DNA of 64,000 bases from contig CAXTRK010000014.1 in the NCBI GenBank assembly GCA_964246745.1, forward strand, positions 1-64,000, given 5' to 3'. This document shows, in pieces, positions 7,624 through 16,242 of the stretch. The position numbers and the translations under genes are program-made. Position 1 is the stretch's first letter. Each line of letters opens with the position of its first letter. The notes under the pieces are model-generated. The model had not been told where the DNA came from, made no database searches, and saw nothing but the letters and a program-made list of their open reading frames with translations. The stretch is from Lichenicoccus sp964246745. Lineage in GTDB: Bacteria > Pseudomonadota > Alphaproteobacteria > Acetobacterales > Acetobacteraceae.

Positions 7624-9435
7624 TCAGTAAACGCGCTTCTTCGGCGGGAAGACGGAGACCTCGTTGGTCAGCGTCTGCATACGCACCGGCCGATAGGACA
7701 AGGAGACGTGTCCGTCATCCGACAGATGCGAGACGGTGTGCTTCATCCATTCCGCGTCTTCGCGTTCCGGATAGTCGTCGTGGGCATGGGCGCCACGGCT
7801 TTCATGGCGCGCCTCGGCGCTGGCCATGGTGACGGTGCCGTTGGCGATCAGGTTCTCGAATTCGAGCGCCTCGACCAGATCGCTGTTCCAGATCAGCGAG
7901 CGGTCGGAAACCGACATGTCGGAGAGGCCGCCCCAAAGATTCTGGATTTTGCCGCACCCGTCTTGCAGGCTCGACGCGGTCCGGAACACAGCGGCGTGCG
8001 CCTGCATGGTGCGCTGCAGTTGCTCGCGCATGGCCGCGACCCGGGTGCCGCCATTGGCGTGACGGACGCGATCCAGCCGGTCGAGGCTGGCTTCGCCGGC
8101 GCGCGCGGGAAGCGGGGCGACGGCGGTGCCGGGCTTGATCTTGTCGCTAGCGCGGAGTGCCGCGGCGCGGCCGAACACCACCAGGTCGAGCAGCGAATTG
8201 GTGCCGAGACGGTTGGCGCCGTGCACCGAGACGCAGCCGGCCTCGCCGACCGCCATCAGGCCGGGGACGATGGCGTCCGGATCGGCGGCGGTGGGACGCA
8301 GCACCTCGCCGTGAAAATTGGTGGGAATGCCGCCCATGTTGTAATGGACGGTCGGCAGCACGGGTACGGGCTCCTTAGTCACGTCGACGCCGGCGAAGAC
8401 ACGCGCGGTCTCGGAAATGCCGGGCAGGCGCTGGTGCAGCAGTTCGGCGCCGAGATGCTCCAGATGCATCATGATGTGATCGCGATTGGGGCCGCAGCCG
8501 CGCCCCTCGTTGATCTCGATGGTCATCGAGCGAGAGACGACGTCGCGCGAGGCAAGGTCCTTGGCGGTGGGAGCGTAGCGCTCCATGAAGCGCTCGCCCT
8601 CGGAATTGGTCAGGTAGGCGCCCTCGCCGCGGCAGCCCTCGGTCAGCAGGCAGCCGGCCGGGAAGATGCCGGTGGGATGGAACTGCACGAACTCCATATC
8701 TTGTGTCGGCAGCCCGGCGCGCATCGCCATGCCGCCGCCGTCGCCGGTGCAGGTGTGGGCCGACGTGCAGGAGAGGTAGGCGCGTCCGTAGCCGCCGGTG
8801 GCGAGCACCACGGTGTTGGCGCGGAAGCGGTGCATGGTGCCGTCTTCCAGCGACCAGGCCATGACGCCGCGACAGGCGCCCTCCTCGTCCATCAGCAGGT
8901 CGAGCGCGAAATACTCGACGAAGAACTCGGCGTTGTGTTTGAGGCTCTGCTGATAGAGCGTGTGCAGGATGGCATGACCGGTGCGATCGGCGGCGGCGCA
9001 GGCGCGCGGCACCGGTTCCTTGCCGTAGTCGCTCATGTGTCCGCCGAACGGGCGCTGATAGATGCGGCCGTCCTCGGTGCGCGAAAACGGCACACCGAAA
9101 TGCTCGAGCTCGCGGATCGCCGGCACCGCCTCGCGGCACATATATTCGATCGCATCCTGGTCGCCGAGCCAGTCCGAGCCCTTGACGGTGTCGTACATGT
9201 GCCAGCGCCAGTTGTCCTCGGCCATGTTGCCGAGTGCCGCGCCAATGCCGCCCTGTGCCGCGACCGTATGGCTTCGTGTCGGGAAGACCTTGGTGATGCA
9301 GGCGGTGTTCAGCCCGCTTGCGACCATGCCGAGCGTGGCGCGCAGTCCCGATCCGCCGGCGCCCACGACGACCACGTCATAAGCGTGATCGATGACCTGA
9401 TAGGCACGGGTCGAGGGCAGGGTGATCGCGTTCAT
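7624..9435 (-). CDS. sdhA: Succinate dehydrogenase flavoprotein subunit
   Basis: A 603-residue catalytic subunit of complex II that oxidises succinate to fumarate. The FAD-binding motif GAGGSGLRATLG lies near the start, with the flavinylated histidine in SHTVAAQGGIG, and the active-site arginine region HGANRLGTNSLLDL near residue 400. Length and order are canonical for alphaproteobacterial sdhCDAB. Confidence 0.97.
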   Translation of the reverse strand: MNAITLPSTRAYQVIDHAYDVVVVGAGGSGLRATLGMVASGLNTACITKVFPTRSHTVAAQGGIGAALGNMAEDNWRWHMYDTVKGSDWLGDQDAIEYMCREAVPAIRELEHFGVPFSRTEDGRIYQRPFGGHMSDYGKEPVPRACAAADRTGHAILHTLYQQSLKHNAEFFVEYFALDLLMDEEGACRGVMAWSLEDGTMHRFRANTVVLATGGYGRAYLSCTSAHTCTGDGGGMAMRAGLPTQDMEFVQFHPTGIFPAGCLLTEGCRGEGAYLTNSEGERFMERYAPTAKDLASRDVVSRSMTIEINEGRGCGPNRDHIMMHLEHLGAELLHQRLPGISETARVFAGVDVTKEPVPVLPTVHYNMGGIPTNFHGEVLRPTAADPDAIVPGLMAVGEAGCVSVHGANRLGTNSLLDLVVFGRAAALRASDKIKPGTAVAPLPARAGEASLDRLDRVRHANGGTRVAAMREQLQRTMQAHAAVFRTASSLQDGCGKIQNLWGGLSDMSVSDRSLIWNSDLVEALEFENLIANGTVTMASAEARHESRGAHAHDDYPEREDAEWMKHTVSHLSDDGHVSLSYRPVRMQTLTNEVSVFPPKKRVY

Positions 9436-9450
9436 CGAATGTCCCTGGCG

Positions 9451-9498
9451 TCAGAACGCCATCTTGAGGCCGGGCGTTCTCAGAACGCCATCTTGAGG
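9451..9498. repeat. Direct repeat duplicating the end of sdhD
   Basis: TCAGAACGCCATCTTGAGG occurs at 9451-9469 and 9480-9498, a 29-base period. The second copy encodes the last sdhD residues and stop (LKMAF-stop); the first lies in the sdhD-sdhA gap. It looks like a small tandem duplication. Confidence 0.85.
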
Positions 9499-9887
9499 AT
9501 CGCGACGATCGCAAACAGCCCGAGGATGATCGCCGCTCCCTTGTTCAGAAGGGTCACAGCGAGATGGCCAGCCTTGACGTAATCGTCAATGACCACCTGC
9601 AGGCCAAGCTGCATGTGATGGAAGGTCATGATCACGAGGGCCAAGAGCAGCACCGTATTGACCGGCCGCGCCGCCCAGGCGTGCACCATCGGCTGCGTGG
9701 CGCCGATCAGGGTCAGCGCCGAGATCACGAACCAGACCGTGAGCGGGATCAAGGCGATGGAGGTGAGCCGCTCGACCCACCAATGCTCGACGCCGGACCT
9801 GGCGGCGCCGAGGCCACGCACACGGCCGAGTTGCGAGCGCATGATGGCAAGATGAGCTGTCTTGTCGGTTACCATCTTCTCGGACAT
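9480..9887 (-). CDS. sdhD: Succinate dehydrogenase membrane anchor SdhD
   Basis: A 135-residue membrane anchor with three helices (ALIPLTVWFVISALTLIGA; TVLLLALVIMTFHHMQLGLQ; AAIILGLFAIVAILKM). The histidine pair followed by MQLGLQVVIDDY is the haem/quinone region of SdhD. The start is ATG 9887, 17 bases after the sdhC stop; the in-frame reading further upstream overlaps sdhC and is not credible. MVTDK at 9875 is an alternative start. Confidence 0.93.
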   Translation of the reverse strand: MSEKMVTDKTAHLAIMRSQLGRVRGLGAARSGVEHWWVERLTSIALIPLTVWFVISALTLIGATQPMVHAWAARPVNTVLLLALVIMTFHHMQLGLQVVIDDYVKAGHLAVTLLNKGAAIILGLFAIVAILKMAF

Positions 9888-9904
9888 CGGCTTAGCCCCC
9901 GCCT

Positions 9905-10339
9905 TCAGAACCAGAGGCTCAGGCCGATGGCCCAGATCAGCGCGGTCGCGACGAGGGTGGCGATCACCGCCGCCCAGCCGCTGCGATAGGTCGCCGGCAG
10001 GCTGAAGCCGCGGCCGGCGTCCCAGGCCAGATGGCGCAGGCCACCAAAGAAATGATAGGCCAGCGCCAGCGTCCAGCCGAACAGCACGATCAGACCGACC
10101 CAGCTCGACAGGAACCATTGCACCGTGCTGAACGGCCCCGGGCCGCTCGCCGCGGCGACCAGCCACCAGACCAGCAGCAGGGTGCCGAAGGAGATGGCGA
10201 TGCCCGACATGCGGTTCACGATGGAGAGAACCGAGGTAAGCTGCGGCCGGTAGATCTGCAGGTGCGGAGACATGGGACGGCGTATCGCGCCGCCATCGCT
10301 TCGTTGCGCCACGAACAGCGCGTCGCGGACATCCTTCAT
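9905..10339 (-). CDS. sdhC: Succinate dehydrogenase cytochrome b556 subunit SdhC
   Basis: A 144-residue membrane subunit. RPMSPHLQIYRPQLTSVLSI is the conserved SdhC N-terminus, followed by SIVNRMSG and the haem-ligand region YHFFGGLRHLAWD, with three helices. ATG 10339 (MKDVRDALF) puts the conserved segment about 23 residues in, as in relatives. It is the first gene of the sdhCDAB operon. Confidence 0.93.
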   Translation of the reverse strand: MKDVRDALFVAQRSDGGAIRRPMSPHLQIYRPQLTSVLSIVNRMSGIAISFGTLLLVWWLVAAASGPGPFSTVQWFLSSWVGLIVLFGWTLALAYHFFGGLRHLAWDAGRGFSLPATYRSGWAAVIATLVATALIWAIGLSLWF

Positions 10340-10412
10340 GGCCAACACTTCATGACGGTGGCAGATGCTTTCCCGGCACGGCCCCGGAACCGCCAGGACC
10401 CTTGTCCCTCTG

Positions 10413-10441
10413 GTCCTACGCCCGGCTGACTTACCGGTCAA
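10413..10441 (-). promoter_or_regulatory. Candidate sdh promoter
   Basis: On the minus strand, TTGACC (10441-10436) and TAGGAC (10418-10413) are separated by 17 bases, in the 149-base gap between asd and sdhC. The -35 is a five-of-six match, the -10 only three of six. Confidence 0.35.
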
Positions 10442-10488
10442 TGAAAACGCCGCCATTTTTTGCTCTGCACAAATCAGTCGGGGCACAA

Positions 10489-11520
10489 TCAGTCGGACGT
10501 GCGGTCCAGCAGGTCGAGGGCGATCAAGGCCTCCGCGATCTGCACCGCGTTGAGCGCCGCACCCTTGCGCAGATTGTCCGAGACGCACCAGAAGGCGAGG
10601 CCGTTGGGCACCGTGCTGTCGATGCGCAGGCGGCTGACATAGGTCGCATCCTCGCCGGCGCAGTCGAGCGGCGTCACATAGCCGCCATCCTCGCGGTGAT
10701 CGTGCAGCACCAGACCGGGCGTGCGGCGCAATACGTCGCGGGCCTCATCAAGGTCGACCTTCTCCTCGAACTCGACGGTCACCGCCTCCGAGTGGCCGAT
10801 GAACACCGGCACACGTACGCAGGTGGCGATCAGCGCGATATCGTCGCCCATGATCTTGCGTGTCTCGACCGACATCTTCCACTCCTCGCGGGTGGCGCCG
10901 TCGTCCATGAAGCTGTCGATGTGCGGGATGACGTTGAAGGCGATCTGCTTGGTGAATTGCTGCGGCACGATCGGGTCGCCGACGAAGCTGCCCTTCGACT
11001 GGCTGAACAGCTCGTCCATGCCCTCCTTGCCGGCGCCGGCAACCGCCTGATAGGTCGACACCACCACGCGCCTGGCGGTGAACAGATCGTGCAGCGGCTT
11101 GAGTGCCATGACGAGCTGGATCGTCGAGCAGTTCGGATTGGCGATGATCCGGCGGCGAAGGTTCCGCTTCAGCGCCTCCGGATTGACCTCGGGAACCACC
11201 AGCGGCACGTCGGGCTCCATGCGGAAATGGCTGGTGTTGTCGATCACCATGCAGCCGCTTGCCGCCGCGCGCGGCGCGTGCAGCGCCGAGATGGCCGCAC
11301 CCGGAGAGAACAGGGCGATGTCCCAGCCCGCGAAGTCGAACGTCTCCAGGTTTCTCGCGGTCAGCACGCGCTTGTCGCCAAACGAGATCTCCTGGCCCGT
11401 GGAGCGCGGCGAGGCCAGGGCGGCGATGTCGCTCACCGGGAACTCCCGCTCCGCAAGGGTTTTGATAAGCTCACGTCCCACCGCTCCGGTGGCGCCAACG
11501 ACAACCACGCGATAGCCCAT
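10489..11520 (-). CDS. asd: Aspartate-semialdehyde dehydrogenase
   Basis: A 343-residue enzyme that reduces aspartyl phosphate to aspartate semialdehyde for lysine, threonine, methionine and diaminopimelate synthesis. The NADP motif GATGAVG is at the N-terminus, and the active-site cysteine is in NPNCSTIQLV. ATG 11520 (MGYRVVVVGATG) is supported by AGGAAA eight bases before it; the frame continues upstream but without homology. It is divergent from zwf, 106 bases away. Confidence 0.95.
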   Translation of the reverse strand: MGYRVVVVGATGAVGRELIKTLAEREFPVSDIAALASPRSTGQEISFGDKRVLTARNLETFDFAGWDIALFSPGAAISALHAPRAAASGCMVIDNTSHFRMEPDVPLVVPEVNPEALKRNLRRRIIANPNCSTIQLVMALKPLHDLFTARRVVVSTYQAVAGAGKEGMDELFSQSKGSFVGDPIVPQQFTKQIAFNVIPHIDSFMDDGATREEWKMSVETRKIMGDDIALIATCVRVPVFIGHSEAVTVEFEEKVDLDEARDVLRRTPGLVLHDHREDGGYVTPLDCAGEDATYVSRLRIDSTVPNGLAFWCVSDNLRKGAALNAVQIAEALIALDLLDRTSD

Positions 11521-11626
11521 CGATGTTTCCTGACCTGGATAGAGAAGCCGAGATGCGAGGCCTAGCATAGCGCGGGGGCGGTTATCGAGACGCGCGCCGC
11601 GCGGCACAGCAAGAAGGCAGCTTTCA

Positions 11627-13174
11627 ATGGACAAGGTCGGTGAAGTTTCGTCTCCCGCGCAGAGCAAGGAGAAACTCACTCCCGCGGCCGCCCATCCGGC
11701 GCCCCCGTGCACCCTGATCATCTTCGGCGCCCACGGCGACCTGACCAAGCGGTTGCTGACGCCCGCTCTCTACAATCTCACCGGCAGCGGGCTGCTGGAC
11801 GACAATTTTCGCATCATTGGCGTCGATCGCGTTGACGACACCGATGACGGCTGGCGCAAATCTCTCGCCGAGAGCATGCAAGGCTTCACCAAGGATCCGA
11901 ACGCCGAGTTCTACACCCCCAAGATCGACGAGAAGAGCTGGGGCTGGCTCAGCCAGCGGCTGCATTACTACAAGGCGGATTTTACCCAGCCCGCGCAGCT
12001 TGACGGCCTCAAGCAGCATGTCGACGCCACCGGCAACGCGGTGTTCTACCTCGCCGTCGCCGCGCGTTTTTTCGGCACGGTGGTGGACAGTCTCGGCGAG
12101 GCGGGATTGACCAAGCAGGAAGACGGCAAGTTCCGCCGCGTCGTGATCGAGAAGCCGTTCGGCTCGGATCTGCCCAGCTCGGAGGCCCTGAACGCGCAGA
12201 TCCTGAAGGTGCTGGACGAACAGCAGATCTACCGGATCGACCATTTTCTCGGCAAGGAGACCGTGCAGAACATCCTTGCCATGCGGTTTGGCAATTCAAT
12301 CTTCGAGCCGCTCTGGCGCCGCGAGAATATCGATCACGTGCAGATCACCGCCGCGGAGACAGTCGGCGTGGAGACGCGTGGCGCCTTCTACGAGCCAACC
12401 GGCGCGTTGCGCGACATGATCCCGAACCATCTGTTCCAATTGCTGTCGATGGTGGCGATGGAGCCGCCCAATTCATTTAGCGCCGAGACTGTGCGCACCG
12501 CCAAGGAGCAGTTGTTCGAGGCGGTCCAGCCGGTGACGCCGGAAGACTCGGTGCGCGGCCAGTATTCGGCGGGCAAGGTGGAGGACCGCGATGTTGTCGC
12601 CTACCGCGACTCTCCCGGGGTCGCCCATGACAGCCACACCGAGACCTATGTCGCGCTGAAGCTGCATATCGAGAATTGGCGCTGGGCGGGCGTGCCGTTC
12701 TACATGCGCACCGGCAAGTGCATGACCGGACGGCTCACCGAGATCGTTGTGCATTTCCGTCATGCCCCGTTTGGCATGTTCCGTGACACGCCGGTGGACA
12801 AGCTGGCGCCGAACACGCTGACCTTGAACATCCAGCCGGCGCAGGGTCTGACCGTCGGCATCACCGCGAAGGTTCCGGGCCCGAAGATGGAACTGGCGCC
12901 GGTGGAGATGAAGTTCCGCTACGAGGATGCTTTCAAGCTCACCCCGAACGTCGGCTACGAGACGCTGCTGTATGATTGCCTGATCGGAGACGCGACCCTG
13001 TTCCAGCGTGCCGACAACATCGACGCGGCGTGGCGGGTGGTCGACCCCGTGCTCAAGGCCTGGGCCGCCGACGCCAGCGGCCCGGAACTCTACGAAGCTG
13101 GAAGCAGCGGCCCCAAGGGCGCTGACCAGTTGCTGGAACGCGACGGTCGTTCCTGGGAAAAGCTGGCCGGCTGA
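11627..13174 (+). CDS. zwf: Glucose-6-phosphate 1-dehydrogenase
   Basis: A 515-residue enzyme for the first step of the pentose phosphate and Entner-Doudoroff routes, producing 6-phosphogluconolactone and NAD(P)H. The nucleotide-binding motif reads FGAHGDLTKRLL (family GASGDLxxR, with His for Ser), and the substrate motif RIDHFLGKE is intact. A hydrophilic N-terminal extension of about 28 residues precedes the fold. AAGGCAG precedes the ATG. It ends 7 bases from the convergent dienelactone hydrolase. Confidence 0.95.
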   Translation: MDKVGEVSSPAQSKEKLTPAAAHPAPPCTLIIFGAHGDLTKRLLTPALYNLTGSGLLDDNFRIIGVDRVDDTDDGWRKSLAESMQGFTKDPNAEFYTPKIDEKSWGWLSQRLHYYKADFTQPAQLDGLKQHVDATGNAVFYLAVAARFFGTVVDSLGEAGLTKQEDGKFRRVVIEKPFGSDLPSSEALNAQILKVLDEQQIYRIDHFLGKETVQNILAMRFGNSIFEPLWRRENIDHVQITAAETVGVETRGAFYEPTGALRDMIPNHLFQLLSMVAMEPPNSFSAETVRTAKEQLFEAVQPVTPEDSVRGQYSAGKVEDRDVVAYRDSPGVAHDSHTETYVALKLHIENWRWAGVPFYMRTGKCMTGRLTEIVVHFRHAPFGMFRDTPVDKLAPNTLTLNIQPAQGLTVGITAKVPGPKMELAPVEMKFRYEDAFKLTPNVGYETLLYDCLIGDATLFQRADNIDAAWRVVDPVLKAWAADASGPELYEAGSSGPKGADQLLERDGRSWEKLAG

Positions 13175-13181
13175 AGATGCA

Positions 13182-13901
13182 TCAGGCGAGCGCTTCCGCA
13201 AACAGGGTCTGCAGCGAGGCCCAGGAGCGGGCGTCGGCCTCGGCGCTATAGCGGATCGCGTCCGGCATGTTGGCGTCGGCTGCCTTCGGGTTGGTGAAGC
13301 TGTGCACGGTGTTGCCATAGACGTGCATCTGCCAGTCGACTCCCGCTTCCTGCATTTCGCTCTCGAACGTCGTCCGCGCGTCCGGAGTGATCATCGGATC
13401 GTTGGCGCCGATGCACACCAGGATACGTGCCTTGATCGATTTCGCATCGCTCTTCGGCGCCGCCGTTGCCAGACCGCTATGGAAGCCGACCACCGCCTTG
13501 AGTTCGGCGCCGGAACGCGCCAGTTCGAGCGCCATCGTGCCGCCGAAGCAGAAGCCGATCGCGGCCATTCGTGCTGAATCGACTTCCGAGCGTGCGGTCA
13601 AGGCTTTCATCCCGCCTGCGGCACGCGCCCGGGTGCGCGACGGCGTTTCAAACAGCGGCCCAGCCGCAGCCATGGCTTTGTCCAGACTCGGCAGCCTCTG
13701 GCCGCCGCCGTGCAGATCGCAGGCGAGCGCCACATAGCCGAGTGCCGCGAGCCGCTCGGCGCGTGCGATCGCATGGTCTCCCAGGCCAAAGACTTCCGGA
13801 AACACCAGCACGCCAGCGCGGGGTCCGTCCGCGGGCTCGAAGAAAAGCTGGCTCTTCATGGTGAGGCCGTCCGCCTGGTAGGTCAGCGTCTCTTGGTGCA
13901 T
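13182..13901 (-). CDS. Dienelactone hydrolase-family protein
   Basis: A 239-residue alpha/beta hydrolase. The nucleophile is cysteine in IGFCFGGTMAL, with Asp in GANDPMITPD and His in GNTVHSFTNP, the triad of the dienelactone hydrolase family that opens lactone rings. GGAGG lies five bases before ATG 13901. No aromatic degradation genes lie nearby, so a natural lactone substrate cannot be named; many family members act on unknown esters. Confidence 0.88.
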   Translation of the reverse strand: MHQETLTYQADGLTMKSQLFFEPADGPRAGVLVFPEVFGLGDHAIARAERLAALGYVALACDLHGGGQRLPSLDKAMAAAGPLFETPSRTRARAAGGMKALTARSEVDSARMAAIGFCFGGTMALELARSGAELKAVVGFHSGLATAAPKSDAKSIKARILVCIGANDPMITPDARTTFESEMQEAGVDWQMHVYGNTVHSFTNPKAADANMPDAIRYSAEADARSWASLQTLFAEALA

Positions 13902-14070
13902 GACAGCCTCCGAATTTCAGGAAACCGTTCAACCATGCGATGCCCGCCGTCGCAAGGGCCGCCGCTTGGCGGCATTGACACTGTGCCAGGTCTGGCTCAC
14001 CGTCGATGCCCTGAGGCGCGCAACAGGTCGATCAACGGCCCTCAAGCAAAGCGCTCGGGGGGAAAGTCCG

Positions 14071-15285
14071 ATGTGGAAACGTCTCGGCGCGGCCATGCTT
14101 GTCCTGCTTGCAAGCGGCGCGATCGCGCGTGCCGATGAGACCATACGCATTGCCTATATCGACCCGCTGAGCGGTCCGCTCGCGGAAACCGGACAATTAG
14201 GCGAGCAGCATTTCCTGTTCGCCATCGATCGGGCGAACGCGGCAGGCGCGCTCGGACCGGGCCGGAAGTTCGAACTCGTGCCGATGGACAATGAGGTGAG
14301 CCCGGCCAAGTCGCTGTCGATGCTGCGCAAGGCCGAAGATGACGGCATCCGCTACGTCACCCAGGGCAACGGCTCGGCCGTGGCATACGCTCTCGCGGGC
14401 GGCATCGAGAAGAACAACAAGCGCAATCCTTCCCAATCAATCCTGTTTCTCAATTACGCGGCGGTCGATCCGGGGCTTACCAACGATCGCTGCTCCTGGT
14501 GGCACTTCCGCTTCGACGCCGACGTCGACATGAAGATGCGCTCGCTGGCCAAATACCTGATTGGCCAGAAGGATATACACAAGGTCTATCTGTTCAATCC
14601 CGACTACTCGTTCGGCGTATCGGTGCAGAAGGCCGCGGCCGCGATGCTGACGAACAAGCGGCCGGATCTTGCCATCGTCGGCGCCGATCGTATGCCGCTC
14701 GGCAAGGTCAAGGATTTCACGCCCTATGTCGCCAAGTTCCAGGCGGCCGGCGCCGACGCGGTGGTGACCGGCAACTGGGGGCAGGACCTGGAGCTGCTGG
14801 TCAAGGCGGCGGCGGATAGCGGCTACAAGGGAAGGTTCTTCACCTATTACCTGGGAGACCAGGTGATCGTCGATGCCGCCGGGCCGGCCGCCATCGGCGA
14901 CGCGCAGATCAGCGAGTGGGCCGACAACGTGCCTGGCATCGAGACCATCGCCGATGCGTTCCAGAAGCGCTTCCATCGCGATTTCTATTATTGGCGCGTG
15001 GTCAACGCGATCGACATGCTCGCCGCCGCGATCAAGCAGGCGAACTCGTCGGATCCGGCCAAGGTCGGCCGCGTGCTGGCGGGCATGTCGCGCCCGACGC
15101 CGCTTGGCGCCTCGATCATGCGCGCGGACAATCATCAGTTGCTGCAGCCGTTGTTCGTGACCGAACTGGAGCCGAACCAGCCGCATATCGTCCGCGGCAC
15201 CAATCTGGGCTTCAAGACGATCAGCCGGATCAGTGCCGAGGACACCAAGCTGCCGACGACCTGCGCGTTCAAGGACGCGCCGTAG
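14071..15285 (+). CDS. Branched-chain amino-acid-type ABC substrate-binding protein
   Basis: A 404-residue periplasmic type I binding protein. ATG 14071 is preceded by GGGGGAAAG and begins a signal peptide (MWKRLGAAMLVLLASGAIARA). The mature start IRIAYIDPLSGPLAETGQ is the LivK-family hallmark, and binding-protein motifs continue through YVTQGNGSAVA. Six bases separate it from livH, so it heads the transporter operon. The ligand may be amino acids, amides or urea. Confidence 0.9.
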   Translation: MWKRLGAAMLVLLASGAIARADETIRIAYIDPLSGPLAETGQLGEQHFLFAIDRANAAGALGPGRKFELVPMDNEVSPAKSLSMLRKAEDDGIRYVTQGNGSAVAYALAGGIEKNNKRNPSQSILFLNYAAVDPGLTNDRCSWWHFRFDADVDMKMRSLAKYLIGQKDIHKVYLFNPDYSFGVSVQKAAAAMLTNKRPDLAIVGADRMPLGKVKDFTPYVAKFQAAGADAVVTGNWGQDLELLVKAAADSGYKGRFFTYYLGDQVIVDAAGPAAIGDAQISEWADNVPGIETIADAFQKRFHRDFYYWRVVNAIDMLAAAIKQANSSDPAKVGRVLAGMSRPTPLGASIMRADNHQLLQPLFVTELEPNQPHIVRGTNLGFKTISRISAEDTKLPTTCAFKDAP

Positions 15286-15291
15286 CCGCCG

Positions 15292-16242
15292 ATGGGCGAA
15301 CAGCTCGTCACCCTCTTATTGGACGGGCTGGTTTACGGGTTGCTGCTGTTCATGCTGTCATCCGGACTGACGCTGATCTTCGGCATGATGGGTGTGCTCA
15401 ACCTGGCGCATGCCAGCTTCTACATGCTTGGGGCCTACTTTGCCTATACGGTGAGCCTGGCGGTGGGCTTCTGGCCGGGACTGGTGCTGGCGCCGCTGCT
15501 CACCGGGGTTCTCGGCGCCCTGGTCGAACGGCACGGGCTGCGGCAGGTGCACCGGTATGGGCATGTCGCCGAGCTGCTGTTCACCTTCGGACTGGCGTTC
15601 GTGATCGGTGAAGTGGTGCCGCTGGTATGGGGCCGCGATCCGGTGCGCTACCAGGTGCCGCGCGCGCTCGATTTCACCCTGTTCCATGTCGGCCAGACTG
15701 CGTATCCGGCGTATCGCGTGTTCATGATGGCGGTGTCGCTGGGCATGTTCGCGGCGTTGTTCGCGGCGCTGGCAAGGACCCGTCTCGGGCTGATCGTGCG
15801 CGCGGCGCTCACCCATGCGGACATGGTCTCGATGCTGGGACATGACGTGCCGCGCGTGTTCACGCTGGTATTCGGCGCCGGCTGCGCGCTGGCCGGCCTG
15901 GCGGGGGTGATCGCCGGCAATGCGTTTACCACGCAGCCTGGCATGGCGCAGTCGCTGGGTCCGATCGTCTTCGCGGTGGTGGTGATGGGCGGCTTAGGCT
16001 CGATCTGGGGGGCGTTCGTGGCCTCGGTGCTGATCGGATTGATCCAGACGGTCTCGGTCGGCCTGGACCTGCCGCTTTGGCACGTGTTGGGAGCGGTGGG
16101 CGTGACGGTCGACCCGAACGGCCGGTTGACCGATTTGTGGAACCTGACGATTGCCCGTGTGGCGCCGACGGTGCCTTACCTGCTCCTGGTCCTGACAATG
16201 GCGTTCCGGCCAAGAGGCCTGTTCGGTTCCAGGTCCGTGTGA
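15292..16242 (+). CDS. livH: Branched-chain amino-acid-type ABC permease LivH
   Basis: A 316-residue inner-membrane permease. The start LLLDGLVYGLLLFMLSSGLTL and GMMGVLNLAHASFYMLGAY are the LivH signature, with multiple membrane helices and the coupling region GLGSIWGAFVASVLIG. It ends at TGA 16240-16242, overlapping the GTG start of livM, so the two are translationally coupled. Confidence 0.94.
   Translation: MGEQLVTLLLDGLVYGLLLFMLSSGLTLIFGMMGVLNLAHASFYMLGAYFAYTVSLAVGFWPGLVLAPLLTGVLGALVERHGLRQVHRYGHVAELLFTFGLAFVIGEVVPLVWGRDPVRYQVPRALDFTLFHVGQTAYPAYRVFMMAVSLGMFAALFAALARTRLGLIVRAALTHADMVSMLGHDVPRVFTLVFGAGCALAGLAGVIAGNAFTTQPGMAQSLGPIVFAVVVMGGLGSIWGAFVASVLIGLIQTVSVGLDLPLWHVLGAVGVTVDPNGRLTDLWNLTIARVAPTVPYLLLVLTMAFRPRGLFGSRSV

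Noticed and set aside
7708..9582. 624-codon open frame antisense to sdhA
   Set aside because: Mirror of sdhA at high G+C; low-complexity Ala/Arg/His content, no domain, and the sense gene is certain.
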